Shown: one piece after another, positions 45,156-53,059 of the stretch | Layout of the letters: the number at the start of each line of letters is the position of its first letter | Numbering within the stretch: the first letter of the stretch is position 1 | Source of the DNA: Allopontixanthobacter sediminis | GTDB taxonomy: Bacteria; Pseudomonadota; Alphaproteobacteria; Sphingomonadales; Sphingomonadaceae | Length of the DNA stretch: 64,000 nucleotides | Assembly (NCBI RefSeq): GCF_009828115.1 | Contig: NZ_WTYL01000003.1 | Coordinates: 1 to 64,000, forward strand | Direction: 5' to 3' | Notes under the pieces: model-generated | What the model saw: the letters and a program-made list of their open reading frames with translations, nothing else | Told to the model about the DNA's origin: nothing | Database searches by the model: none | Translations under genes and position numbers: made by a program

Positions 45156-45212
45156 GAGCCTGAGAATGACTGCTTTGTTGGCGGATGCAGTCGCGTTGCC
45201 AGTGGCCAAATC
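45156..45212 (+). repeat. Dispersed intergenic repeat copy k
   Basis: GACTGCTTTGTTGGCGGATG, then CAGTCGCGTTGCCAGTGGCC. This is the rightmost copy in the window, 33 bases from the tRNA-Ser gene. Confidence 0.6.
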
Positions 45213-45244
45213 TAGCGGCATCTAATCACCCTTGGAAAGGGCTG

Positions 45245-45334
45245 TGGCGGAGACGGAGGGATTCGAACCCTCGGTGGGGTTACCCCCACGGTTCCTTAGC
45301 AGGGAACTGGTTTCAGCCACTCACCCACGTCTCC
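45245..45334 (-). tRNA. tRNA-Ser (GCU)
   Basis: Minus strand, 90 bases including an encoded CCA. Acceptor stem GGAGACG pairs with CGTCTCC, the discriminator is G, and the T arm is GAGGG-TTCGAAT-CCCTC. The anticodon stem is GTTCC/GGAAC with loop CTGCTAA, giving anticodon GCU for AGC/AGU. A long variable arm (GTGGGGGTAACCCCAC) confirms a class II serine tRNA. The tRNA sits at the border between repeat-rich accessory DNA and the core block. Confidence 0.96.
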
Positions 45335-45560
45335 GGATCGCAGCGGCAAGCCCGGCGCTATAACGGCGGTCGTGGATGGCGGCAAGCCATGCTGGCAAGC
45401 GGCGGGCGATTTTATCAGGGCGCAAGCCTGCCGCTCCATCCGTACCGTTTTCGACTCGGCTCACCGCAAATTGGATTCGCTTCGTCGACCGTTCATTGAT
45501 GCTTAAGCGCCAAAGGACTCAATTGCAGCGCAAGATGCCCGTTTTGCCCCTGGAGGGACT

Positions 45561-46397
45561 ATGAAGATCGCCACCCCAAACACCAAATCGCTACCCAAGG
45601 CAGTCAGCGGGACCATCGCCAAGTTTTGCCTGGTCGCGATGGGCATCGCAGCGTTAGGCGCGGCACCACTTGCCGCCCAGCAGATCGAGACTTTCGATCC
45701 CGACAGCGCGATCGACGGCGACCTGGTAGAAGCCCCGGGTGATCCTTCCGTCTATGAATATCCGGTAACGGAACCGGCGACAGATAGTCAGCTCCCTGCC
45801 GATAGCCGGGTTTCCGTTGCAGAGGCATGGTCCGATCCGGTCGTCACTTCGAACGATCCCTCGGTGGCCGCAGCTCAGGCTTCGGCCCGCCCGTCAGTCG
45901 CTGCCGCGCAGGGCGACACCTACGCCAGCGACGACCTGATCGGCGCGGCCGAAGGTGTGTTCGGCAAGGGCGCCGAAGGCCTTGCCCGGATGATCGAGGA
46001 CCTTCTTGAAAAGCAGGGTGAACCCAACGCCTACATCGTGGGCCGAGAAGCGAGCGGGGCGTTTATCCTCGGTGCGCGCTACGGTTCCGGAACGCTGTAT
46101 CACAAGGTGGAAGGCCAGCGTCCCGTTTACTGGACCGGCCCGTCGATCGGGTTCGACGCCGGTGCCAACGCCGGCAACACTTTCGTGCTCGTCTACAACC
46201 TTCATGACAGTGAAGACCTGTACAAACGGTTTCCCGCCGGAGAAGGCCAGGCTTACCTGGTGGGCGGGTTGACGGCGAGTTACATGCGCTGGGGTGATGT
46301 CGTAATCATCCCGATCCGCGTCGGTGCCGGGCTTCGGCTTGGTGTCAACGCCGGTTACATGAGGTTTTCAGAGAAGCAGCGCTGGCTGCCCTTCTGA
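45561..46397 (+). CDS. DUF1134/EipA-family envelope protein
   Basis: 278 residues, exported: the signal peptide ends at LAAQQ. The conserved C-terminal half (about 120-278; AEGVFGKGAEGLARMIEDLL, GRYGSGTLYHK-like, VYWTGPSIGFDAGANAG, YMRWGDVVIIPIRVGAGLRLG) is DUF1134. This family includes EipA of Brucella and Caulobacter, a periplasmic protein needed for envelope integrity. Monocistronic. Glycine-rich lipid-binding-like fold. Function in this organism is inferred from the family. Confidence 0.9.
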   Translation: MKIATPNTKSLPKAVSGTIAKFCLVAMGIAALGAAPLAAQQIETFDPDSAIDGDLVEAPGDPSVYEYPVTEPATDSQLPADSRVSVAEAWSDPVVTSNDPSVAAAQASARPSVAAAQGDTYASDDLIGAAEGVFGKGAEGLARMIEDLLEKQGEPNAYIVGREASGAFILGARYGSGTLYHKVEGQRPVYWTGPSIGFDAGANAGNTFVLVYNLHDSEDLYKRFPAGEGQAYLVGGLTASYMRWGDVVIIPIRVGAGLRLGVNAGYMRFSEKQRWLPF

Positions 46398-46507
46398 GTC
46401 GCAAGCACCCCCGCGGATCAGGGACGGAAGGTCCCGGTACGCGGTAATTGGCGTAACCGCCGCCAAAATATGTTGCGGGAGCGTGGCTCCCTCGGCATGG
46501 GGGCTGC

Positions 46508-47686
46508 ATGATGCTTGACCAACTTCCCGCACAATCGCCCGACGCGCTGCTTGCGCTGATCAAGATGTACGCCGCGGACCCACGCAGCGACAAGATCGAT
46601 CTCGGGGTTGGCGTCTACCGGACCGATGACGGCGCGACCCCGGTGTTTGCCGCGATCAAGGCGGCTGAGGCAAACCTGCTCGAAACACAGGACAGCAAGA
46701 GTTACCTCGGGCCTGAGGGAGACGTCGCGTTCGTGCGCGCGCTGGTTCCGTACGTGTTTGGCGCCGATGCCGCCTATCTCGACCGGGTCGAAGGAATGCA
46801 GACCCCCGGCGGAACTGGCGCGGTCCGGTTGGCGCTCGCGGTGGCGCAGAAAGCCGGTGTGACGAAAGTCCACATGGGTGTTCCGAGCTGGCCAAACCAC
46901 GCGCAAATCCTCGCCGATGTGGGCCTTGAAACTGTGACATTCGGCCATGCCGATTCCGACGGCAGGGTCGATGTCGAGGCGGTCCTTGCGATCATCGACG
47001 CCGCGGCTGCCGGCGAAGCGGTGTTGCTGCACGGCTGTTGCCACAACCCGACAGGCATCGACTATTCGCCCGCCCAATGGGACCGGATTGCCGCCGCGTT
47101 TGCGGACAGTCCTGCCATACCGATACTCGATCTGGCGTATCAGGGTCTGGGAGCGGGGATGGACGACGACGCCTACGGCGTTCGTGCGGTCGTTTCGGTC
47201 GTGCCCGAAGCGTTGGTGGCTTACAGCTGTGACAAGAATTTCGGGATGTATCGTGATCGGGTTGGCGCCTTGTATGTGCTGGCCGATCAGGCGGGGCAGC
47301 TCGATGCGATCATGTCCAACCTCAACGCCCTGGCTCGGGCGAGCTGGTCGATGCCGCCCGATCACGGCGCGGCTGCGGTCCGGGTCATCCTTTCCGATTC
47401 TGCGATGACCAAGCTTTGGCTGGACGAGCTCACCGCCATGCGCGCCCGCATCGCGAGCGTTCGTGCCCAGATGGCGGAGGCCGGCCAGATCGGGCCGCTC
47501 GACCTGACCGCGTTATCGCGCGAAAACGGGCTGTTCTCGATGCTCGCGCTGACGAAGGACCAGATTGCCAGCCTGCGCGAGGATCACGCGGTTTACATGG
47601 CGGGTTCCGGCCGAATCAACGTGGCCGGGCTGCACAGCGGCAACATCGCCAACTTTATTGCTGCGCTGAAGAACGTCGCGGGCTGA
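46508..47686 (+). CDS. Aromatic/aspartate aminotransferase (class I)
   Basis: 392-residue PLP enzyme of the TyrB/AspC type. Recognisable features: SYLGPEGD, GTGAVRLA, PSWPNH, CCHNPTGIDYS, ILDLAYQGLG, the Schiff-base lysine K243 in YSCDKNFGMYRDRVG, and the C-terminal INVAGLHSGNI. The pattern fits aromatic-amino-acid or aspartate transaminases acting with 2-oxoglutarate. Which substrate dominates cannot be decided from sequence. Convergent with ribE, with three bases between stop codons. Confidence 0.92.
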   Translation: MMLDQLPAQSPDALLALIKMYAADPRSDKIDLGVGVYRTDDGATPVFAAIKAAEANLLETQDSKSYLGPEGDVAFVRALVPYVFGADAAYLDRVEGMQTPGGTGAVRLALAVAQKAGVTKVHMGVPSWPNHAQILADVGLETVTFGHADSDGRVDVEAVLAIIDAAAAGEAVLLHGCCHNPTGIDYSPAQWDRIAAAFADSPAIPILDLAYQGLGAGMDDDAYGVRAVVSVVPEALVAYSCDKNFGMYRDRVGALYVLADQAGQLDAIMSNLNALARASWSMPPDHGAAAVRVILSDSAMTKLWLDELTAMRARIASVRAQMAEAGQIGPLDLTALSRENGLFSMLALTKDQIASLREDHAVYMAGSGRINVAGLHSGNIANFIAALKNVAG

Positions 47687-47696
47687 ACATCAGCCC
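47680..47696. terminator. Bidirectional hairpin spanning two stop codons
   Basis: GGGCTGA and TCAGCCC pair over seven bases around an ACA loop. The stem contains the TGA stop of the aminotransferase and, on the other strand, the TGA stop of ribE. It is compact and GC-rich with no T tract, so it may block read-through in both directions or act with Rho. Confidence 0.5.
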
Positions 47697-48319
47697 ATCA
47701 GTGACTGCATCCGCTGGAGATACCGGGCCATCGTGTCGATCTCCAGATTGACCCGGTCGCCGCCCTCCATGCCGCCCAGCGTCGTCACTTCGGAAGTGTG
47801 CGGGATGATGTTCATGGTGAAATGGACCGACCCGTCCGGCTGATCCTCGACCGTGTTCACGGTCAGGGATGCACCGTCCATGGTGATCGACCCCTTTGCC
47901 GCAATAAACGGGGCGAGGGCTTTGGGAGCCCTGACCACCCAGCGATGGGAATCGCCAATCGGACTGATCTCGACCACGGACCCAACCGCATCGACATGGC
48001 CGGTGACGATATGCCCGCCCAGTTCATCGCCCATCCGCAGTGCGCCTTCGAGATTGAGCTTGCGGCCTTTGCTCCACATTCCCGGCACGGTGCAGGAGAC
48101 GGTTTCGCCCGAAACATCCACCGCGAACCACGCGGCGTTGCCATCCTGCTCCGGACGGATACCGCGCTCGACCACGGTCAGGCAGACGCCCGAACAGGCG
48201 ATCGAGGCGCCGATCGCGATCTTGGCCGGATCGAACGGACAAGCGATACGGACGCGCAGATCACCCTTTTGCTCGACCTGCTCGATGGTCCCGACAGCGG
48301 TGATAATTCCGGTGAACAT
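47690..48319 (-). CDS. ribE: Riboflavin synthase, alpha chain
   Basis: 209 residues. Two lumazine-binding repeats: the first starts MFTGIITAVGTIEQV and includes IACSGVCLTVVERG, and the second starts AKGSITMDGASLTVNTVED. This duplicated beta-barrel dismutates two 6,7-dimethyl-8-ribityllumazine to riboflavin. Length is exact for the family (about 200). Encoded directly after ribD with no gap, so they form an operon. No FMN riboswitch is visible upstream. Confidence 0.96.
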   Translation of the reverse strand: MFTGIITAVGTIEQVEQKGDLRVRIACPFDPAKIAIGASIACSGVCLTVVERGIRPEQDGNAAWFAVDVSGETVSCTVPGMWSKGRKLNLEGALRMGDELGGHIVTGHVDAVGSVVEISPIGDSHRWVVRAPKALAPFIAAKGSITMDGASLTVNTVEDQPDGSVHFTMNIIPHTSEVTTLGGMEGGDRVNLEIDTMARYLQRMQSLMG

Positions 48320-49336
48320 CTAATCCCTTTCGTGGCGGATCCGCCGATAGGCTTCGAACCGGTCGCTGCCAAGCTGCCGCCTGTCGGTCAAGGTCCAGCG
48401 GTCATGGGCGGATGCAAGATCGGTAAGCCCGCTATCAGCCACCGAACGCGCGCCGTCGCCAAGAATGATCGGCGCGCGGTAGAGGTGCAGGGTGTCCACC
48501 CGGTCCGCGGCAAGGAAAGCCGCCGCCGTTCTCGCACCGCCTTCGACATACAGATATTGTGCGTCGGTCAATCCGGAAATGCCTTCCGGCGAGCCGATGG
48601 CCTGCACCCCGTCAGGCGCTTCGCCCCGGGTCAGTAAGTATCGGGCCGGGCTGCGTCCCTCCAGTCCCGGCAGTCGAACGTCGAGCCGTGGGTGGTCGCT
48701 GCGCCAGGTCCCGCCGCCGACCAGGATGGCGTCCGCCATCGCGCGGCGTGAATGGACATGGGCGCGGGCTGCCTCGCCGGTGATCCACTGGCTCTCGCCG
48801 CTGGCCAGAGCGGTGCACCCGTCGAGCGACATCGCAAGTTTGAGAGTGACATGCGGACGGCCATGCCAGCTTCGCATCAGATAGCCCTCGAGGCTGTCGG
48901 CGGCAGCGGAGCAGGGGACATGGCGGACTTCGGTGCCTGCCTCGGCGATCCGCCTTGCGCCCTGACCCGCAGTGCGCGTGTCCGGATCGCGGACGGCATA
49001 GACCAGAGCTGCCAGACCTGCAGAGGCAACCAGGTCGCTGCAGGCGGGGCCGCGGTCCGAACGGTGGGCGCAAGGTTCGAGCGTCACGTAAAGTGTTGCG
49101 CCGCGCGCATCGCCGCCTGCGAGGGACAGCGCCATCGCCTCGGCATGCGGCCTGCCGCCCGCTTGTGTCCAGCCGCGTCCGATCACGGCACCGTCCTTGA
49201 CCAAGATGGCCCCTACGCCGGGGTTCGGATTGCTTTGCGGGCGCGCCCTGACTGCCAACCGCGCCGCGGCGGCCAGCCAGTCGGCGTCACTGTGGGGGAG
49301 TTGCAACCGGGGCGCCCACGCTGTTGGTTTCGGCAA
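48320..49336 (-). CDS. ribD: Riboflavin biosynthesis deaminase/reductase RibD
   Basis: 338 residues. N-terminal deaminase domain with GGRPHAEAMAL and LEPCAHRSDRGPACSD (zinc ligands), then reductase domain with RPHVTLKLAMSLDG and ALASGESQWITGE. Catalyses two steps from the GTP-derived pyrimidine to 5-amino-6-ribitylamino-uracil phosphate. The written start is TTG at 49336, overlapping the preceding gene by 50 bases; an in-frame TTG at 49306 gives a smaller overlap, and the true start is undecided. Immediately followed by ribE. Confidence 0.94.
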   Translation of the reverse strand: MPKPTAWAPRLQLPHSDADWLAAAARLAVRARPQSNPNPGVGAILVKDGAVIGRGWTQAGGRPHAEAMALSLAGGDARGATLYVTLEPCAHRSDRGPACSDLVASAGLAALVYAVRDPDTRTAGQGARRIAEAGTEVRHVPCSAAADSLEGYLMRSWHGRPHVTLKLAMSLDGCTALASGESQWITGEAARAHVHSRRAMADAILVGGGTWRSDHPRLDVRLPGLEGRSPARYLLTRGEAPDGVQAIGSPEGISGLTDAQYLYVEGGARTAAAFLAADRVDTLHLYRAPIILGDGARSVADSGLTDLASAHDRWTLTDRRQLGSDRFEAYRRIRHERD

Positions 49337-49829
49337 CGATGTTCTCGCCGGCGGCGCGCGCCCTCAGTTCGGTTTCGCTGATGCCTGCTTCGGGCAGGCC
49401 GGCACGGCGGCGAATTTCGGCCTTGCGAGCGTTCTCCGCCGCTTCGATGGCCGTGCGTTCCCGTTCGGCTTCGCGATCGATTTCATCGACGTCCATCCCC
49501 GACGCCCGGCCCAGCGCCCGGTACAGTTCGCGTTTTCGTTCCTCGTTCTGTTCGAGAAGTGCGGCGACTGCGTCCTGGTTGCGTTGGTTTTCGATGTTGG
49601 ACGCGATGATTTCCGCGTCCGTGCGGTCGGCGGGGAAGCTGGCGATGTAGGTAACTTCGGGCGGGGCGGGAGGCACGAGCACGCTCTCGCTGGTGAATTG
49701 ATACATCAGCGTGAACGTCATCAGCGCCGACACGCCTAGTATCGGCCAGCGATACGGCGTCGGCTTCTTGAACTCATTCCAGAAATCGAGGGCCCCGGGG
49801 GTGGGGTTCAAGCGGTTGATCATACCCAT
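49287..49829 (-). CDS. Hypothetical membrane protein with coiled-coil tail
   Basis: 180 residues. One membrane helix (about 28-46, WPILGVSALMTFTLMYQF) follows a polar N-terminus (NRLNPTPGALDFWNEFKKPTP). The C-terminal half is highly charged and helical, consistent with a coiled coil (DREAERERTAIEAAENARKA), then a flexible tail. This architecture recurs next to ribD in sphingomonads, to my recollection. It overlaps the ribD start. Function unknown, probably inner-membrane anchored with the tail in the periplasm. Confidence 0.65.
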   Translation of the reverse strand: MGMINRLNPTPGALDFWNEFKKPTPYRWPILGVSALMTFTLMYQFTSESVLVPPAPPEVTYIASFPADRTDAEIIASNIENQRNQDAVAALLEQNEERKRELYRALGRASGMDVDEIDREAERERTAIEAAENARKAEIRRRAGLPEAGISETELRARAAGENIVAETNSVGAPVATPPQ

Positions 49830-49894
49830 GCCCGCAAGATAGCGACGGGGAGCCGTTTTCGCCAGTGCTGATCGTGTCGGTTCGACTCAGACGG

Positions 49895-50491
49895 TCAATC
49901 GTAGTCCACCTGGATCGGAACGCGTCCGCGCAGATTGCCGCCAATCGCGACGGCGAGGTCGGTGTACAACGTGCCGGTGAAGCGAAATTCCAGCATTCCG
50001 CCAGCATCGAGCCGAGGTAATTGGCCAAGATCGGTCACGAAATCGCGCAGCTCGGCTTCTCCGCCAGCCGGGTCACGCATGATGACGCGGGCAGGGAATT
50101 CGACCCGGATGGACTGCAGCGGAGCGCCACGAATGATCGCGCGGCCCTGGACAGCCAATCCGCCCAGATCGTCCAGATTACCAACCACGGTCTTGGCGCC
50201 CGTCTGCAAATCGACCAGGACTCGGCCAACCCCGTCGCCGGTCATGACCAAACGACCGAAGTTGATGTCGCTTTCGATGACGAGAGCAATTTCGGTGTTG
50301 TTCCCGTTCCCGTTCCCGTTCCCGTTCCCGTTCCCGTTCCCGTTCCCGCCATTGCCGGGGCGTCCGCCTCCGACACCGCGAGGCGGAGGATTTGTATCGC
50401 AAAAACTGCATTGACCCTGCGCAGCAACGGGTGCTGCGGGCAGGACCAACAGCATGGCAGCGCTGGCAAGGATAGCGATCAATCTGATCAT
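49895..50491 (-). CDS. DUF4402-family secreted protein with GN repeat
   Basis: 198 residues. Signal peptide ends at PVAAQ. A short Cys-bearing stretch CSFCD and a hexanucleotide-encoded Gly-Asn repeat precede a beta-rich domain (about 70-198; INFGRLVMTGDGVGRVLVDL, RVEFPARVIM, LRGRVPIQVDYD) characteristic of DUF4402, a pilin-like or surface-associated exported family. Monocistronic. The repeat could vary in copy number without frameshift. Confidence 0.75.
   Translation of the reverse strand: MIRLIAILASAAMLLVLPAAPVAAQGQCSFCDTNPPPRGVGGGRPGNGGNGNGNGNGNGNGNGNNTEIALVIESDINFGRLVMTGDGVGRVLVDLQTGAKTVVGNLDDLGGLAVQGRAIIRGAPLQSIRVEFPARVIMRDPAGGEAELRDFVTDLGQLPRLDAGGMLEFRFTGTLYTDLAVAIGGNLRGRVPIQVDYD
50303..50348. 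repeat. Hexanucleotide tandem repeat (TTCCCG)n
   Basis: About seven to eight uninterrupted hexamers within the DUF4402 gene, encoding alternating glycine and asparagine on the minus strand. A six-base unit keeps the frame, so slippage would change linker length only. Confidence 0.8.
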
Positions 50492-50561
50492 TGACCGATC
50501 ATGCAGGATCAGGGTTAATTTAAGGTAAGGGAAACTCCCTAAGGCCGCTGAAGACCGGAAA

Positions 50562-51311
50562 TCATCCGAAGGCGGCGTAGAGTGTTCGTCCTTCGCGCTT
50601 CAACCAGGCGTTGGCCGCGGCGAGGTCGCCGTTGTAGATCCGGTCCAATGCCGCGTGGAACGCCGGGCCGTGATCGAAGTGGAGCAAATGGGCGACTTCG
50701 TGAGCGACAACCGAACGGCGCACGAAATGAGGAGCCTGAACAAGCCGCCAGTTGACCCGCACCGTGCCGCTGCTCGAACAGCTGCCCCAACGGCGCTGGG
50801 CGCGTGAGAGGCGAATGGCCGGGGCAGGAACCCCGGCCGCTGCGCAGTAATCCTGGAGATCGCTTTCGAGCAATTGCAATGCTTCCCGCTCCAGCCATCG
50901 CTGCAGCCTCGGGGCGAGGTTTTCCTCCGGTCCGCCGATTACCAGCCGTCCTTCGCCAAGGATTGGCCTGCGCTTTGCGCCAGCCTGCCATTCGATGGTG
51001 ACATTCTCGCCGCAATAGCGAAGCAGACCGCCCGCTATCGGCGCGGCCGGTTTGGGCAGTGCGGCAAGCTGTCCGGCGAGCCAGTCGGCGCGGGAATGGA
51101 CGAATTCGATTGCATCGGCGGTTCGGCCCCAGCGCGGCAAGGTCACTCGCGCCTCGCTACCGTCAGGTGCTATCCTCAGCACCACACGCTTTGCGGTCGG
51201 ATGACGCCGGATCGCGATCGGCAAGGCGACACCGTTGACCCTGACCGTCGGTTCCAGTTGGTCGCGGCGAAGCCAGTCTAGCATCGGATGGCGCCAGATT
51301 TCATGCCTCAT
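50562..51311 (-). CDS. YgjP-like (DUF45) metallopeptidase
   Basis: 249 residues with start ATG 51311 overlapping the preceding stop; ATG 51284 is an alternative. The C-terminal domain has VVAHEVAHLLHFDHGPAFH, the zinc HExxH plus the third His spacing of the M48/DUF45 YgjP family. An N-terminal domain (VNGVALPIAIRRHPTAKRVVLRIAPDG) is typical of the family. Members act as cytoplasmic metallopeptidases; their substrates are unknown. Overlaps the YcgN gene by about ten bases, so translation is coupled. Confidence 0.85.
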   Translation of the reverse strand: MRHEIWRHPMLDWLRRDQLEPTVRVNGVALPIAIRRHPTAKRVVLRIAPDGSEARVTLPRWGRTADAIEFVHSRADWLAGQLAALPKPAAPIAGGLLRYCGENVTIEWQAGAKRRPILGEGRLVIGGPEENLAPRLQRWLEREALQLLESDLQDYCAAAGVPAPAIRLSRAQRRWGSCSSSGTVRVNWRLVQAPHFVRRSVVAHEVAHLLHFDHGPAFHAALDRIYNGDLAAANAWLKREGRTLYAAFG

Positions 51312-51783
51312 CCCATTCGACGATATGGTGTTCGAGCGGACCGGAAACGTTTTCGCTGACCACCCGGCCACTGACCGATATGCCGGCGTGCACCACCGTC
51401 TCGCGGTCTCCCGAAATCAGGTAATGCCAATCCCGCAGCGGTTTTCCTTCATGACGCAGCCGGTAGGCACAGCTCTCCGGAAGCCAAGGCACGTCGGCCA
51501 CGATCTTCATGGTCAGCCGAAGGCAATCCGGGACGAACGCCTTGCGGTTGCGGTAATCCTTGCATTGCGCGCTGCGCGTATCGAGCAGTTTGCACGACAC
51601 GTTGGTGTGTTCGACCTGTCCGGTATCCGGGTCCTCGATCTTGTGCAGGCAGCACCGGCCGCAGCCATCGCACAGCGCCTCCCATTCGGGCCGGGTCAAT
51701 TGTGCCAGCGGCAGTTCCCAGAATTTGTCACGCATCGCTTCAGTCACCGCGTCACCTGACCCATTTCGCAAGCTCTTCGGCAA
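51301..51783 (-). CDS. YcgN-family cysteine-cluster protein
   Basis: 160 residues; an initiation nearer residue 17 (MRDKFWELPL) is possible, since the first residues overlap the SCO1 gene. The cysteine pattern CDGCGRCCLHK, NVSCKLLD, AQCKDYRNRKAFVPDC is diagnostic of the UPF0260/YcgN family, predicted iron-sulfur or zinc proteins. Function unknown. Flanked by a metallopeptidase gene and SCO1 in a compact minus-strand operon of overlapping genes. Confidence 0.88.
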   Translation of the reverse strand: MPKSLRNGSGDAVTEAMRDKFWELPLAQLTRPEWEALCDGCGRCCLHKIEDPDTGQVEHTNVSCKLLDTRSAQCKDYRNRKAFVPDCLRLTMKIVADVPWLPESCAYRLRHEGKPLRDWHYLISGDRETVVHAGISVSGRVVSENVSGPLEHHIVEWDEA

Positions 51784-52375
51784 CGGCTTCGGCGCCCAGG
51801 TCGGTAGGCAGCGTCGCGATCGGTTGGCCGTCCGGTCCGAACAGATAGGTGATCGCGGAATGGTTCATCAGGTAATTGCCGCTCTCGGGAACTTCCCCCT
51901 TGGAATATGTAACCGCGAAGGTTTTGGCAGCGGATTTGACCTGCTCAGGGGTCCCGGTCAGCCCGATCAGGCGCGGGTGGAAATTGTCCACGAAGTCTCC
52001 GACTACCTGCGGGTTGTCGCGCTCGGGATCGATGGTGATGAAGATCGGCTGGATTTGCGCGCCCAGTTCCGGGCTCTCCTGTTCGAATTGCCGCAGACCC
52101 TGCGACATGCGCTGGACGTCAGTCGGGCAGATATCGGGGCAATAGGTGAAGCCGAAATAGACGATCCGGTACTGACCGGCGAAATCGGACCAGCGCACGG
52201 TCTCGCCGGCGGAGTTGGTCAATTCAAACGGCCCTCCAATGGTAGCACCGTAAAGCGGTGCCTGTTCCAGCGGCGTGGCCGGGTTGGAATTGCAGCTGGC
52301 CGCAGCGAGGGACAGCGCGGCGATCGCTGCGGTGCGGAGATATTTGAAGGTGTGGGGCATAGCGTGGAGGTTCAT
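51752..52375 (-). CDS. SCO1/SenC copper-delivery lipoprotein
   Basis: 207 residues as written; an alternative ATG at 52360 shortens the N-terminus by five. A lipoprotein-type signal with AAASC places it in the inner or outer membrane. The thioredoxin fold holds the copper site: FTYCPDIC (Cys pair) and a distal His in LMNHSAITY. SCO1 proteins help assemble the binuclear CuA centre of cytochrome c oxidase. No cox genes are seen nearby. Overlaps the YcgN gene slightly. Confidence 0.92.
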   Translation of the reverse strand: MNLHAMPHTFKYLRTAAIAALSLAAASCNSNPATPLEQAPLYGATIGGPFELTNSAGETVRWSDFAGQYRIVYFGFTYCPDICPTDVQRMSQGLRQFEQESPELGAQIQPIFITIDPERDNPQVVGDFVDNFHPRLIGLTGTPEQVKSAAKTFAVTYSKGEVPESGNYLMNHSAITYLFGPDGQPIATLPTDLGAEAVAEELAKWVR

Positions 52376-52441
52376 GCTCTGCTAACCAGCGGGGAGCAAG
52401 AGGCGACTCTGCCTAGAAACAGAATTTATGGAGACGAACCA

Positions 52442-53059
52442 GTGGCGAAAGCCGTTTTCCGAAACGCCTACCTTGCCCTGATGTTGGTAGCCGGGGCTTT
52501 TGCCGTTCCGGCCGCAGCGCAGTTTTTCTCTGCCGGCTATGAATTCCTCAAAGCGGTCAAGGACCGTGACGGCAACGAGGTCAACAAGATCCTCGAGGCG
52601 ACCAACGGGACCGTCATCAACGCGCGGGACCAGGTAACCGGCGAATCAGCCCTGCATATCGCGACGCAGCGGCGCGACCAATTGTGGATCCGGTTCCTCA
52701 GCGAACAGGGCGCCAATCCCAACATCGCCGACAAGAACGGCATCACGCCCCTCCAGATCGCCACAAGCCTCGGTTATGTCGAAGGGGTCGAAGCGCTGCT
52801 GAAAGCGGGCGCGAACGTCAATGTGGCCAACAGCACCGGCGAAACGCCGCTCATCGCCGCCGTCCTGCGCCGCGACGTCGAAATGACCCGCCTGCTGCTT
52901 GCCAACGGCGGGAATGCCGACCGCAGCGACAACTCCGGCCGCACCGCACGCGATTATGCACGGCTCGATTCCAACAGCCGGTTGCTGGGCGAGATCGAGC
53001 AGTCGGATGAAGACCGGAAAGACGACAAGCCGTCCAAATCCTATGGGCCGAGCTTCTGA
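52442..53059 (+). CDS. Ankyrin-repeat periplasmic protein
   Basis: 205 residues from GTG 52442, chosen for GGAGA eight bases upstream and because a signal peptide begins there (ends at AAAQF). Three to four ankyrin repeats follow (GESALHIATQRRDQLWIRFL, NGITPLQIATSLGYVEGVEAL, GETPLIAAVLRRDVEMTRLLL). The tail is charged. Ankyrin repeats mediate protein binding; its partner is unknown. The COQ9 gene starts one base after its stop, so they are co-transcribed. Confidence 0.85.
   Translation: MAKAVFRNAYLALMLVAGAFAVPAAAQFFSAGYEFLKAVKDRDGNEVNKILEATNGTVINARDQVTGESALHIATQRRDQLWIRFLSEQGANPNIADKNGITPLQIATSLGYVEGVEALLKAGANVNVANSTGETPLIAAVLRRDVEMTRLLLANGGNADRSDNSGRTARDYARLDSNSRLLGEIEQSDEDRKDDKPSKSYGPSF

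Larger units (their letters stand above)
44747..45244. other. Intergenic to tRNA-Ser; holds a broken small gene and repeat copy k
   Basis: About 500 bases. The broken gene at 44898-45134 and repeat copy k are annotated separately. The remaining stretch (44760-44890) has no recognisable feature. Confidence 0.4.

Noticed and set aside
49830-49894. FMN riboswitch before the rib genes
   Set aside because: The stretch is only 65 bases and shows none of the conserved RFN blocks.
50302-50348. CRISPR-like short repeat array
   Set aside because: Uninterrupted six-base units with no spacers and no cas genes in the window.
50178-50411. Arg-Glu repeat frame across the hexamer tract
   Set aside because: Shadow of the DUF4402 gene on the same strand in another frame, created by the hexanucleotide repeat.
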